A stretch of DNA of 52,736 nt. Origin: Spirochaetales bacterium. GTDB lineage: Bacteria; Spirochaetota; Spirochaetia; DSM-2461. This document shows positions 32,928-41,454 of this stretch, one piece after another. The notes under the pieces are model-generated. The model made no database searches and was not told the origin of the DNA. It was given only the letters and a program-made list of their open reading frames with translations. The first letter of the stretch is position 1; each line of letters starts with the position of its first letter. The position numbers and the translations under genes were made by a program. The stretch covers positions 1 to 52,736 of the forward strand of contig JAQQAM010000085.1 of the NCBI GenBank assembly GCA_028532905.1. Direction: 5' to 3'.

Positions 32928-34361
32928 ATGAAATCTAAGTTGAGTTTAGTATTGGTACTTCTGATGCTCCCCATGGCGCTTTTTGCCGCAGGACAGCAGG
33001 AAGCAGAGAGCGGCAGTGAAGCAGGTCTGAAGAAGATCTCCGCTGTGTTCGACAGAATTCTGACTGAAGAAAACGGTCAGAAAGAGTGGGCGGCGGCCTT
33101 TGAAGAGCTGACGGGAACCAAAATTGATATTGTGAAGCCCGTTCACAACCAGTATTCCCAGATTCTGGGAGCCACTTTTGCCACAGGCGACCTTCCCGAT
33201 CTGGTTGAGATTCAGACCAACGACTACCTCTCCTATGCCAAATCAGGCAATCTGGTCCCCCTGGAGGACTACATTGACAAATCTACAGAACTGAAGGCTG
33301 TCAACAGAGACCTTCTGGAAGCCTACCGCTTGAAAGACGGACACATCTACGGTGTTCCCACCTACAACGGCGGGGGCTGTGTGACCTATATCAGAAAAGA
33401 CTGGCTGGATAACCTGGGTCTGGATGTTCCCACCACATGGGATGAGTACTACAATGTTTTGAGAGCCTTTACAGAAGATGACCCCGACGGAAACGGAGTG
33501 AACGACACCATGGGTCTGACCCTCCCCTTCCAGACAGGATTCGAGTTTGACTACTACAACAGATTCATCATGCAGGATGCCATGTTCGGCTTTCAGGAAA
33601 AGAACGGTGTGTGGGTAGACGGTTTCCTGGAACCCGCCATGAAAACAGCTCTGGCCCGGTTCAACAAACTCTATGAAGAAGGCTACCTGGATAATGAGTT
33701 CTTCACAAACAAAACATCCACAGCCAGAAGCAAGATCTACGAAGGCCAGGCCGGTGTAATGGAATACTGGTCCGGTACCTGGGCTGTCCGTTTCAACGAC
33801 AGTGCCAAAAACTCCAACCCCGGAGCCGAAGTGATCTCCATCGAGCCCATCGCCGAAGCCTTCTACATCAACAGAGTGGGACCTGCCTTCTCCATCACCA
33901 AAGCCGCAAAGAATCCCGAGGCTGTGTTTGATACCTTTATCAACACAATGCTGGACGAAGGGGAAGGACAGACTCTTTTCACCCACGGAATCGAAGGCAA
34001 ACACTACACCATGGACGGCGGCAAATATGTCATGATGCCCGAACCCGCCAACCCCGACAGACCCTTTGACAAAGCCTACTCCGACCCCACTCTGATCATG
34101 AACGGCTGGGAACCTCTGGTCCCCCTGACAGACCTGATTGTCAGATCAAGAACCATTCACAAGGCCAACGCCATTCAGCTGTCCCTTCCCCAGGGTGGAG
34201 AAACCTACATCAAACGTGTGGGTGAACTGCTGACTCTGAAACAGGAGATTTTCTCCCAGGCCGTAACAGGCGCACTGACTCCTGCCCAGGCTCAGGCCGA
34301 ATACAAAAACAAGGCAGCTGCCCTTGAACTGGACAAGGTTCTGGCAGAACTGAATATGTAA
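32928..34361 (+). CDS. CUT1 sugar ABC binding protein, LplA type
   Basis: 477 residues. Signal peptide MKSKLSLVLVLLMLPMALFA, mature start AGQQEAESGS. GVPTYNGGGCVTYIRKDWLDNLGLDVPTTWDEYYNVL and the calcium-loop pattern DPDGNGVNDT match LplA/AlgQ-like binding proteins and the paralogue at 27106. It captures pectin-derived oligosaccharide in the periplasm. The ATG at 32928 is used since GGAGG is five bases upstream; the in-frame ATG at 32916 overlaps that site. Its codons are strongly biased to C-ending forms, which fits high expression. A perfect 11-bp hairpin directly follows the gene. Confidence 0.94.
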   Translation: MKSKLSLVLVLLMLPMALFAAGQQEAESGSEAGLKKISAVFDRILTEENGQKEWAAAFEELTGTKIDIVKPVHNQYSQILGATFATGDLPDLVEIQTNDYLSYAKSGNLVPLEDYIDKSTELKAVNRDLLEAYRLKDGHIYGVPTYNGGGCVTYIRKDWLDNLGLDVPTTWDEYYNVLRAFTEDDPDGNGVNDTMGLTLPFQTGFEFDYYNRFIMQDAMFGFQEKNGVWVDGFLEPAMKTALARFNKLYEEGYLDNEFFTNKTSTARSKIYEGQAGVMEYWSGTWAVRFNDSAKNSNPGAEVISIEPIAEAFYINRVGPAFSITKAAKNPEAVFDTFINTMLDEGEGQTLFTHGIEGKHYTMDGGKYVMMPEPANPDRPFDKAYSDPTLIMNGWEPLVPLTDLIVRSRTIHKANAIQLSLPQGGETYIKRVGELLTLKQEIFSQAVTGALTPAQAQAEYKNKAAALELDKVLAELNM

Positions 34362-34386
34362 ACTGTCTGATTTTATGAAAACTTTG

Positions 34387-34412
34387 GAGCCCGGCGACCC
34401 ATCGCCGGGCTC
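34387..34412 (+). other. strong intercistronic hairpin after the binding-protein gene
   Basis: GAGCCCGGCGA pairs perfectly with TCGCCGGGCTC around a CCCA loop. It has a GC-rich 11-bp stem but is followed by TCCCTTTGG, not a full T run. Probably a partial terminator or 3-prime protector that gives more binding protein than downstream enzymes. Confidence 0.7.
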
Positions 34413-34417
34413 TCCCT

Positions 34418-35794
34418 TTGGAAAAGACGTTGAGTAAAGAAACACTATACATTGAAGAGAACCGCTCCGCCCCTATGGATACAGTACAGCAGGCGGTGGA
34501 TAAACTGAAAGGAAAAGGGGGTGTTGTTCATATCTGTGAAGGGCTCCATTATTCCGGCCCCGTCACCTTGAGCTCGGGAGTCCACCTCTATCTGGAGAAA
34601 CAGGCGGAACTCAGATTTGTCGATGACTTCTCCCTCTACCCTTCGGTTTACACCCGCTGGGAGGGAATCGGCTGTTTTGCCCTCCAATCCCTGATATTTG
34701 CAGAAAATGCATCAGATATTACCATATCCGGCGAGGGGACTCTGAACGGTCTGGGCCGCAAATGGTGGGATGCTTATAAAGGCATAAGAGACGGTAATAT
34801 CAGTCCGGAAGCAGAGGAGGTCAGAGACAGACTCCTGCCCCTGAATGTGGATGTGAAAGGCGGTTCGGGAGGCGGCGGAAGAGAGACCGGATTTCTGCGT
34901 CCCTCATTGATTCAGTTTAAAAACTGCAGCAATATATCCATTACCGGTGTAACTGTTGAAAACTCCCCCTTCTGGAACACCCATATTCTCTGCTGTGATA
35001 CTGTCATCATAAGGAATGTTCAGTTCAGAAATCCCACCGATGCCCCGAACACAGACGGTCTTGATATTGATTCCAGTGAAAATGTTCTGGTGGAATACTG
35101 CCGCTTTGATGTGGGTGACGACTGCCTGTGCCTGAAGGCGGGGATGGATGTACGGGAAGGGAAAGAGAACGGAGAAACATCGGATATCAGAATCAGGAAC
35201 TGTTCCATGAATAACGGTCATGGCGCCGTTGTATTCGGTTCCGAAACCTCCGGAGGTATCCGCAATGTGGATATTTCCGACTGTACTATGAACGGTACCG
35301 ACAGAGGAATCAGGGTGAAAACCAGAAGAGGCCGGGGCGGATTCGTAGAGGATATTACAATCAGGAACATCCGGATGGAGCATGTTGCGGCTCCTCTGGT
35401 ATTCAATATGTATTACCGCTGCGGGGCCGAAGCCAATGAGATTCCTGTTCTGGCAGACCGGAAAGCCCGCTCCTTTGATCAGAACACAACTCCCCTTATC
35501 CGGAATATCCTTATTGAAGATGTGACAGCGTCGGACATATCATCCTCTGCCGCCTTCTTTTCAGGCCTTCCCGAGAGTCCGATTTCCGGCGTGAAAATCC
35601 GAAACTGCAGGGTCTCGGCTCAAAAGGGATGCTCCTGGAGTGAACCGGCCATGGACTTCTCCCGGACCTCCCCCCGGGGACCGGAATTACTATCCACCCA
35701 CATTACAAACAGTGATTTAACCGGCATCACCATCAACAATGAATCCGGTAACACGGCCCCTGAACGGTTTATACAGGAGGAAAAAGAATGTTGA
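34418..35794 (+). CDS. GH28 polygalacturonase-like enzyme, cytoplasmic
   Basis: 458 residues of right-handed parallel beta-helix. GH28 motifs are NTDGLDID (211-218), GDDCLCLKAG (233-242), the histidine segment NGHGAVVFGSE (266-276) and IRVKT. The three catalytic aspartates and His are in place. No signal peptide is present, so it acts on imported oligogalacturonides or rhamnogalacturonan pieces, most likely as an exo-enzyme. It starts with TTG at 34418 or 34430; neither site is strong. The final codons carry the AGGAGG for the next gene, and the two genes overlap by 7 bases. Confidence 0.9.
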   Translation: MEKTLSKETLYIEENRSAPMDTVQQAVDKLKGKGGVVHICEGLHYSGPVTLSSGVHLYLEKQAELRFVDDFSLYPSVYTRWEGIGCFALQSLIFAENASDITISGEGTLNGLGRKWWDAYKGIRDGNISPEAEEVRDRLLPLNVDVKGGSGGGGRETGFLRPSLIQFKNCSNISITGVTVENSPFWNTHILCCDTVIIRNVQFRNPTDAPNTDGLDIDSSENVLVEYCRFDVGDDCLCLKAGMDVREGKENGETSDIRIRNCSMNNGHGAVVFGSETSGGIRNVDISDCTMNGTDRGIRVKTRRGRGGFVEDITIRNIRMEHVAAPLVFNMYYRCGAEANEIPVLADRKARSFDQNTTPLIRNILIEDVTASDISSSAAFFSGLPESPISGVKIRNCRVSAQKGCSWSEPAMDFSRTSPRGPELLSTHITNSDLTGITINNESGNTAPERFIQEEKEC

Positions 35795-36642
35795 ATATTG
35801 GCGTAAGAGCCCACGATTTCGGGAAAATGAATCCAAAGGAGCTCTCAGAGTCTGTCTCCCGGTATGGCTTCGGCCATATTCAGCTGGCATTGAAAAAGGC
35901 AGTGGCCGGAATTTCTGATGATCATGGCAAGTTAAGCCCGGGTATGGGGAATTATCTTGAGGACTGCTTTCTGAAAAAGGGAATCCGGATCTCTGTGCTG
36001 GGCTGTTATATCAACCCGGTTCACCCGGATTCCAGAGAACGGGCCATCCATCTGGAGCGTTTTACCGAGCACCTCTTGTATGCCCGCAGCTTCGGCTGTT
36101 CCATTGTGGGTACAGAAACAGGCTCCCCTCTACCTGACTGCTCCTACACAGACAGAATTTACAATGAAGAGACATTTCAGGATTTCATTGCCAGTCTGAG
36201 AGTCCTTGTAGCCGCCGCCGAAAAAACCGGAACCATCGCCGCCATTGAAGGTGTTGCGGACAAGAACTGTATTTACTCTCATGAAAGGCTGAAGCGTACA
36301 CTGGAACTGATCCCCTCTCCCAACCTGGGCATCATCTACGATCCGGTCAACTTTCTCCCGTCTTCCAGAGAGAAAGAGAGCGACGGGCTGATGAAAGAAG
36401 CCTTTGAAATGTTTGCTCCGAAGATTGTTGCGGTTCATGCCAAGGACTACAGGATGGAAAACGGCCGGAAAGACGGAACCCTGCCGGCAGGCAGGGGGAA
36501 GCTGAACTATCACCTGCTGCTGGATCTTATCCGCTTCTACAAACCCTGGGTTCCGGTTCTTCTGGAAAACAACAGTCCCGGAACCATGGAAGAGTCTCTA
36601 GGCTTTATAAAATCAATAGAAAAGGAACTTACGACCCCATGA
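35788..36642 (+). CDS. sugar-phosphate isomerase/epimerase (xylose-isomerase-like TIM barrel)
   Basis: 284 residues. Metal and active-site strands of the AP-endonuclease-2 superfamily are recognisable: IGVRAHDFGKM, YGFGHIQLALKKA, ISVLGCYINPVHPD and VGTETGS. Then come TIAAIEGVADKN, LGIIYDPVNFL, IVAVHAKDYR and VPVLLENNSPG. The conserved Glu-Asp-His-Glu set binds the metal. It probably isomerises or epimerises a sugar released from pectin (uronate or rhamnose type); the exact reaction is not readable. AGGAGGAAAAAG lies before the ATG, inside the GH28 gene. Its stop overlaps the next start by four bases (ATGA). Confidence 0.85.
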   Translation: MLNIGVRAHDFGKMNPKELSESVSRYGFGHIQLALKKAVAGISDDHGKLSPGMGNYLEDCFLKKGIRISVLGCYINPVHPDSRERAIHLERFTEHLLYARSFGCSIVGTETGSPLPDCSYTDRIYNEETFQDFIASLRVLVAAAEKTGTIAAIEGVADKNCIYSHERLKRTLELIPSPNLGIIYDPVNFLPSSREKESDGLMKEAFEMFAPKIVAVHAKDYRMENGRKDGTLPAGRGKLNYHLLLDLIRFYKPWVPVLLENNSPGTMEESLGFIKSIEKELTTP

Positions 36643-37742
36643 TTCAGGACTATATTGACAGTTTGCTGCACAGTACACCGGAACATCCTCTGTGGAATCA
36701 GGAATGGATCAGACAGAATAAAAAAGCCGGCTGGAACTACATCGACGGCTGTATGATGACCGCCTTCCTCTCTCTCTACGATAAAAAACGGGAGAGGAAG
36801 TATCTGGATTTCGTGAAGAATTATATTGATTATTTCATCCAGGATGACGGCAGTATAAAGACCTACTGCGAAGAGGAATACAATCTGGATAATATCAACG
36901 AAGGGCGTGTCCTCTTCAGGCTCTATGACGAGTTTGGGGAAGAGCGCTACAGAAAGGCGATTGAAACTCTCTACACACAGCTTCAGAATCAGCCCCGGAC
37001 CAAGGAAGGCAACTTCTGGCACAAAAAGATCTATCCTCATCAGGTCTGGCTGGATGGTCTCTATATGGCTCAGCCCTTCTATCTGGAATACGAAAAAAGA
37101 TTCAACAGCAGGAAAAACTACGGGGATATTCTCAGACAGTTTCTGAATACAGAAAAATACTTGAAAGATCAGGAGACGGGGCTGTACTACCATGCCTATG
37201 ATTCATCCCGGAAAATGTACTGGTGTGATCCGGAAACCGGCCGGTCTCCCCATTTCTGGCTCAGAGCTATGGGCTGGTATTACATGGCTCTGGTGGATGT
37301 TCTGGAAATTCTTGATAGTGAGGACAAATACAGAGGCAGCTATATCAGACTATTCCAGGATCTGACACTGGCTCTGCTGAAATATCAGGATGACTCAGGG
37401 ATGTGGTACCAGATCATAGACAAGGCCCATATTCCTCCCAATTATCCGGAAACCAGCGGTTCTGCCATAATTGCCTATGCTCTTTTTAAAGCGGTCAGAC
37501 TCAATATTCTTCCTGCAGAAATCCGGGGCAGAGCTGAAAAAGCCTTCAAGGGAATTTCCGAAAAGTATCTGACGGTCAGGGAAGAAGAGATCAGCCTGGG
37601 GGGAACCTGTCTGGTGGCCGGCCTGGGAGGAAAGGAAGAACGGGACGGCAGCTTCCGCTATTATATGTCCGAGCCGGTAGTGGAGAATGAAGCCAAGGGG
37701 ATTGCCCCCTTTATTCTGGCCTATATATATACCCTGAACTAG
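36639..37742 (+). CDS. GH105 unsaturated rhamnogalacturonyl hydrolase (YteR/YesR type)
   Basis: 367 residues of (alpha/alpha)6 barrel. NINEGRVLFRLYDEFG and QVWLDGLYMAQPFYLEYE (the Asp at W-L-D-G) match the catalytic and substrate regions of YteR/YesR. LYYHAYDSS, SPHFWLRAMGWYYMALVDVLE and the end TCLVAGLGG also match. It removes the unsaturated galacturonyl end left by rhamnogalacturonan or pectate lyases, a cytoplasmic step as no signal peptide is present. Its presence implies that the imported oligosaccharides come from lyase action. It is coupled to the epimerase gene by an ATGA overlap and is the last gene of the pectin locus. Confidence 0.93.
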   Translation: MIQDYIDSLLHSTPEHPLWNQEWIRQNKKAGWNYIDGCMMTAFLSLYDKKRERKYLDFVKNYIDYFIQDDGSIKTYCEEEYNLDNINEGRVLFRLYDEFGEERYRKAIETLYTQLQNQPRTKEGNFWHKKIYPHQVWLDGLYMAQPFYLEYEKRFNSRKNYGDILRQFLNTEKYLKDQETGLYYHAYDSSRKMYWCDPETGRSPHFWLRAMGWYYMALVDVLEILDSEDKYRGSYIRLFQDLTLALLKYQDDSGMWYQIIDKAHIPPNYPETSGSAIIAYALFKAVRLNILPAEIRGRAEKAFKGISEKYLTVREEEISLGGTCLVAGLGGKEERDGSFRYYMSEPVVENEAKGIAPFILAYIYTLN

Positions 37743-37775
37743 TCAAAGAGGCAAATGATCCTGAAGTATATCTCA

Positions 37776-37811
37776 AGGGGCTGCGGCTAAGGTCAAATGG
37801 CAGCAGCCCCT
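37776..37811. terminator. hairpin between convergent GH105 and glutamate dehydrogenase genes
   Basis: AGGGGCTGC (37776-37784) pairs perfectly with GCAGCCCCT (37803-37811). It serves two converging transcripts; neither side has a long T run, so strength is uncertain. Confidence 0.6.
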
Positions 37812-37819
37812 ATTGTAAT

Positions 37820-40660
37820 CTAAGCGAACAGCTTGGCGCTGATTGCCTCTGCCTCCGGATTATAGAGCAGAGTCTCGGGATGCCTGAAACAGGGAAGCAG
37901 TTCGATTTTTGCCTTCTCCGGCATACTGCTCCAAAGCTCATCCCGCTTTTCCTCATTCAGCTTCAGCAGCGAGGCTGTCAGTATCCTCAGAATAGAACTG
38001 GAAAATCCGGCTGTCTTCAAAGAGATACCCTGATCGGCAGACTTCCTGAAATCCTCATTCAGGGCGGCAAACATGATGTCCCTCAGGATCATATTCCAGC
38101 GGGCAGTGATCTCGTCCGATTCCTGTTCCATCAGGATCTCTTTAATCCTGCTGCGGAACTCGGGCATGATGTAGGAGTCCATCACAGCCATGTCAAACTC
38201 CACCTTCTTGATCACCTCCGCCTCATAGCGGAAACGTTCCGTCAGGTTTCTCAGCCATTCAAAATAGGAGGCGGTCACCCCGGCTCCGTTGGCAAGGAAG
38301 TCGTATATGATGGTTTTCCCCTTGTTCTGCAGAATCAGCTCGGCCTTGGAGGTGATGGGTCCGTTACTGCCGCAGGCGACAATCTGAGCCTGGATTTTAT
38401 CGGCATTGTGAATGGTGATGGTATTCTCCAGGGCGGCCAGAACCAGAATATCCGCGTCTTGTTCCAGGATCTCAGTTCCCTCCACGGCACCGGCGACCCG
38501 TCCTGTTACATTCTGTTCACAGTTGTACACGGTTCCCGTCTTCATGGCCTGTTCCAGAAGCTCATCCACATCCAGTCCGTCTCCGTAGACAACACCGTCT
38601 TTATCCGCAACACCCACTATGGACACCTGATACCGGGATAGTTCCTTGATCACAGAGCTGCCGACCTTACCGCTGCCCTGTACCAGCACGGTCTTTCCTT
38701 TCAGCAGCTTGATGAATATGGATGTATTAAACTCATCCCACAGGGCATCAGGAATAATATCAAAACCGTCCTGGTCCAGAATGGTCTGCTCATCAATTTT
38801 CGTCAGGCCCGTAACCTTCTCCACTTCCTCCGGGGTCAGCTCTTCACCGGGAATCCACTGTCCCCGGACATAGCTGTTTACCACGGTGGCCAGAATGACA
38901 TAACACAGCCCCCGGCCGGTAGCGCCTGTCCGGGCATCGATCCCCATCCTGGGTTTCCCTGTAATCTGGGGAGCGGTTACCAGCTCCAGGTATTTTTCAT
39001 TCACAATGAGCTCATTGACTATGGTGTTGTCCCAGTAATCGATATCGAAATGGTTCTGGAGAATATTCCGGGCCTGTTCCAGAGAAACCACCTTGTTCCC
39101 CAGTACAGCACTGGTCTTCTTCATCCCGTTGGCGATCATGGCAATGTCGTAAAGGGCGGATTTAAAGCCTTCGAACATATGGCCGATCTCCTGGGCGCCG
39201 CATCCCACATCCCCCGCCGGAACATCTTTGGAAGGACCGGTAACCAGAAAGAGAGCTCTTCCGAAATTGGAGAGGGTGTCAAAAAAGTCAATTTTATTAT
39301 CTATGTAATCCTTGGGATTGATCTTCAATCCCCCCTTTCCTCCACCAAAGAGGATTTTGGACCGGGCGCACTTCCAGGTCATCATAAACGAGAGGGCGGC
39401 CACTTCCGAGAACTCTACAATCATATCATTCCGTATGCCCCCTTTATTTGTCCCACGGACCGAATTGTGTTTCGTCCGGAATCCCTCGGTGTTGATGATT
39501 TTTTCACCCTTCCTGGTATTCACCCAGAACTCGTCAAAGGCATCAAAGGCAATGAGCAGCTGGAGGATTCTGTTATGATTTTCCAGCTCCAGATACTCCA
39601 TGGCTGTAAAGAAGTCGGATAAGGAGTTAAGCAGATAGTTGCCTGCCTCTGTGGTCTGGCTGAGATCCTTATTTCTGAGAACCAGCTCTTTCAGATAGGC
39701 CATTTCCCGGTCCAGCTCTTGCGGACCAAGGTCTTTCCGGCTCAAGGTCCGGATAATATGCTCCAGCTCCTGCTCCATACTGACGGCGGGGCTTTTCACG
39801 GGAGCCTCTTTTCGGGAAAGGGATTTTATCTGCTGCCGGAACTCATTGGTATCCACACCCTTGTGGATATACACGGACATGATCCCCACAGAATAATCCT
39901 TATCCCTGTTGTCAAAAAGGTCAAAATAGGACTTGGACATATTCAGGTTAGCATCTTTCACAATCCGGAGAACTTCCAGGGGAAATTCTTTGCTGCAGTT
40001 AAAGCAGCCGATAGTAAAACGCTGCTCAAAGCCGGTCTCTCCCTCTTCGGTGAAAATGCCGTCATTCCGGACTGCGTTTTCAAATATTTTCAGGTGGCGG
40101 ATGATTCTGGGTTCGGCTGTCCGGCTGTTGATCTCCTCTTCCAGATAGCCTCCGGGAATATTCTGGAGAAACTGCTCTGTGTATTTATAGGCCAGCTCCT
40201 TCCCTTTATTCCGGACTGCTTCAAACAGACCGGCAAGCTGTTCCTGCTCTTCCTGATTGCCCGGGGTAAAGGGCCGGCCCCTTTTTCTGATGGACACAAT
40301 ACGGACGCCCGATTTCAGTTTGAAGGAATCATAGGATGTAAAATCAATGTTCCTGTTTTCCTGAATCAGTTTATACAGTTTTCCCTGAAAGTCCCGTCCT
40401 ATATTGATGAAATAGGTTATCTCCTTGCCGTCATCACTTATTTCGGTAATATGTTCTGTATTGGCATTGAGTAGCTGGGTCAGAATAAACAGATGCCGGG
40501 AAATCTCTTCAGGGGACTTACTGTTAATGTACCAGTCGGCCAGATACCCCTCTGCAAAGAAACTCGAGGTGATCCGTTCCACCGTAACCACATCCATCTT
40601 ATAATCCGATTCCATAATACGGCACACAGCATGCTGTTTTTCCATTAATGCTTTATTCAT
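37820..40660 (-). CDS. gdh: large (946-residue) NAD-type glutamate dehydrogenase
   Basis: The C-terminal two-thirds are Glu/Leu/Phe/Val dehydrogenase. VRGTNKGGIRNDM (401-413) and KCARSKILFGGGKGGLK, with catalytic Lys442, bind substrate. GPSKDVPAGDVGCGAQEIGHM (475-495) carries the catalytic Asp. VLVQGSGKVGSSVIKEL is the nucleotide Rossmann motif, and NGPITSKAELIL follows. The first 390 residues are an added region with ACT-like pieces, so this is not the usual 420-450-residue hexameric enzyme nor the 1600-residue form. Its length resembles the 115-kDa NAD-linked class. It deaminates glutamate to 2-oxoglutarate. It lies 143 bases after the LuxR-type regulator in a glutamate/aspartate cluster. 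The start at 40660 has GGAGTGAG about ten bases upstream. Confidence 0.9.
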   Translation of the reverse strand: MNKALMEKQHAVCRIMESDYKMDVVTVERITSSFFAEGYLADWYINSKSPEEISRHLFILTQLLNANTEHITEISDDGKEITYFINIGRDFQGKLYKLIQENRNIDFTSYDSFKLKSGVRIVSIRKRGRPFTPGNQEEQEQLAGLFEAVRNKGKELAYKYTEQFLQNIPGGYLEEEINSRTAEPRIIRHLKIFENAVRNDGIFTEEGETGFEQRFTIGCFNCSKEFPLEVLRIVKDANLNMSKSYFDLFDNRDKDYSVGIMSVYIHKGVDTNEFRQQIKSLSRKEAPVKSPAVSMEQELEHIIRTLSRKDLGPQELDREMAYLKELVLRNKDLSQTTEAGNYLLNSLSDFFTAMEYLELENHNRILQLLIAFDAFDEFWVNTRKGEKIINTEGFRTKHNSVRGTNKGGIRNDMIVEFSEVAALSFMMTWKCARSKILFGGGKGGLKINPKDYIDNKIDFFDTLSNFGRALFLVTGPSKDVPAGDVGCGAQEIGHMFEGFKSALYDIAMIANGMKKTSAVLGNKVVSLEQARNILQNHFDIDYWDNTIVNELIVNEKYLELVTAPQITGKPRMGIDARTGATGRGLCYVILATVVNSYVRGQWIPGEELTPEEVEKVTGLTKIDEQTILDQDGFDIIPDALWDEFNTSIFIKLLKGKTVLVQGSGKVGSSVIKELSRYQVSIVGVADKDGVVYGDGLDVDELLEQAMKTGTVYNCEQNVTGRVAGAVEGTEILEQDADILVLAALENTITIHNADKIQAQIVACGSNGPITSKAELILQNKGKTIIYDFLANGAGVTASYFEWLRNLTERFRYEAEVIKKVEFDMAVMDSYIMPEFRSRIKEILMEQESDEITARWNMILRDIMFAALNEDFRKSADQGISLKTAGFSSSILRILTASLLKLNEEKRDELWSSMPEKAKIELLPCFRHPETLLYNPEAEAISAKLFA

Positions 40661-40803
40661 TTATTTCTCACTCCAGACCAGAAAGGCTTACATTAATGAC
40701 AACACGATATAACCGGGGCGTATATGGACCAAATTAAGTGAATTGAGAGACGAACGGATGGATAGGGATGAAGAATATACACCAATAGATGTACAGGAAA
40801 TTT

Positions 40804-41454
40804 CTATAGATTATCCAGAAGATTTTCATCGATGACTTTTTTGATGAATTCCACCTTGGAGCTTACATTCAGTTTGCGGTAAATATGGAGAATATGCTTT
40901 TTGGCTGTTGAGGAAGCGATATTGAATTCCTCTGCCATCTCCTTGTAGGTATACCCTTCCACAATGGCTTTGAAAATTTCAATTTCCCGGGGAGTCAGGT
41001 TGTAGTCTTCCGCGGTTTTCCAGTGTTCATCCTTCTGCCTGACTTCATCCAGCAGGGCCCGTGCGACTCCGGGGCTGATGGGAGATCCGCCGGCCACAAG
41101 GCTTTTGATCTGATCGGCCAGTTCTCCGGGAGAGGTGTTTTTCAGAAGATATCCGGTGGCACCGGCCTGAACGGCCTTTATGATTTTTTTCTGGTCTTCA
41201 AATATGGTGAGAATCAGAATATTGATATCCGGGTATCTGGATTTGATCTCCCTGGTGGCTTTTATACCGTTCATCCCCGGCAGTTCAATATCCATCAGAA
41301 TCACATTGGTATGCTCCAGAATGTGTTCCTGCTCAAAGAGTTCCTCTGCCGACTCACAGGCTTTCAAGACACGAATGTCGTTCTGGAGTTTCAGAAGGTA
41401 TTTAAAACCTTCCCGGGTGTCATAGGAGTCTTCCACGATTACAAGGTTAATCAT
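40804..41454 (-). CDS. NarL/LuxR-type response regulator
   Basis: 216 residues. The receiver has phospho-acceptor Asp55 (VILMDIELPGMNG), acidic pair ED near 8-9, and Lys near 104 (YLLKNTSPGELA). The C-terminal LuxR HTH is LTPREIEIFKAIVEGYTYKEMAEEFNIASSTAKKHILHIYRKLN. Its start overlaps the end of the kinase gene by four bases, so it is the kinase partner. It should control the symporter-racemase operon upstream and/or the dehydrogenase gene immediately downstream. Confidence 0.95.
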   Translation of the reverse strand: MINLVIVEDSYDTREGFKYLLKLQNDIRVLKACESAEELFEQEHILEHTNVILMDIELPGMNGIKATREIKSRYPDINILILTIFEDQKKIIKAVQAGATGYLLKNTSPGELADQIKSLVAGGSPISPGVARALLDEVRQKDEHWKTAEDYNLTPREIEIFKAIVEGYTYKEMAEEFNIASSTAKKHILHIYRKLNVSSKVEFIKKVIDENLLDNL

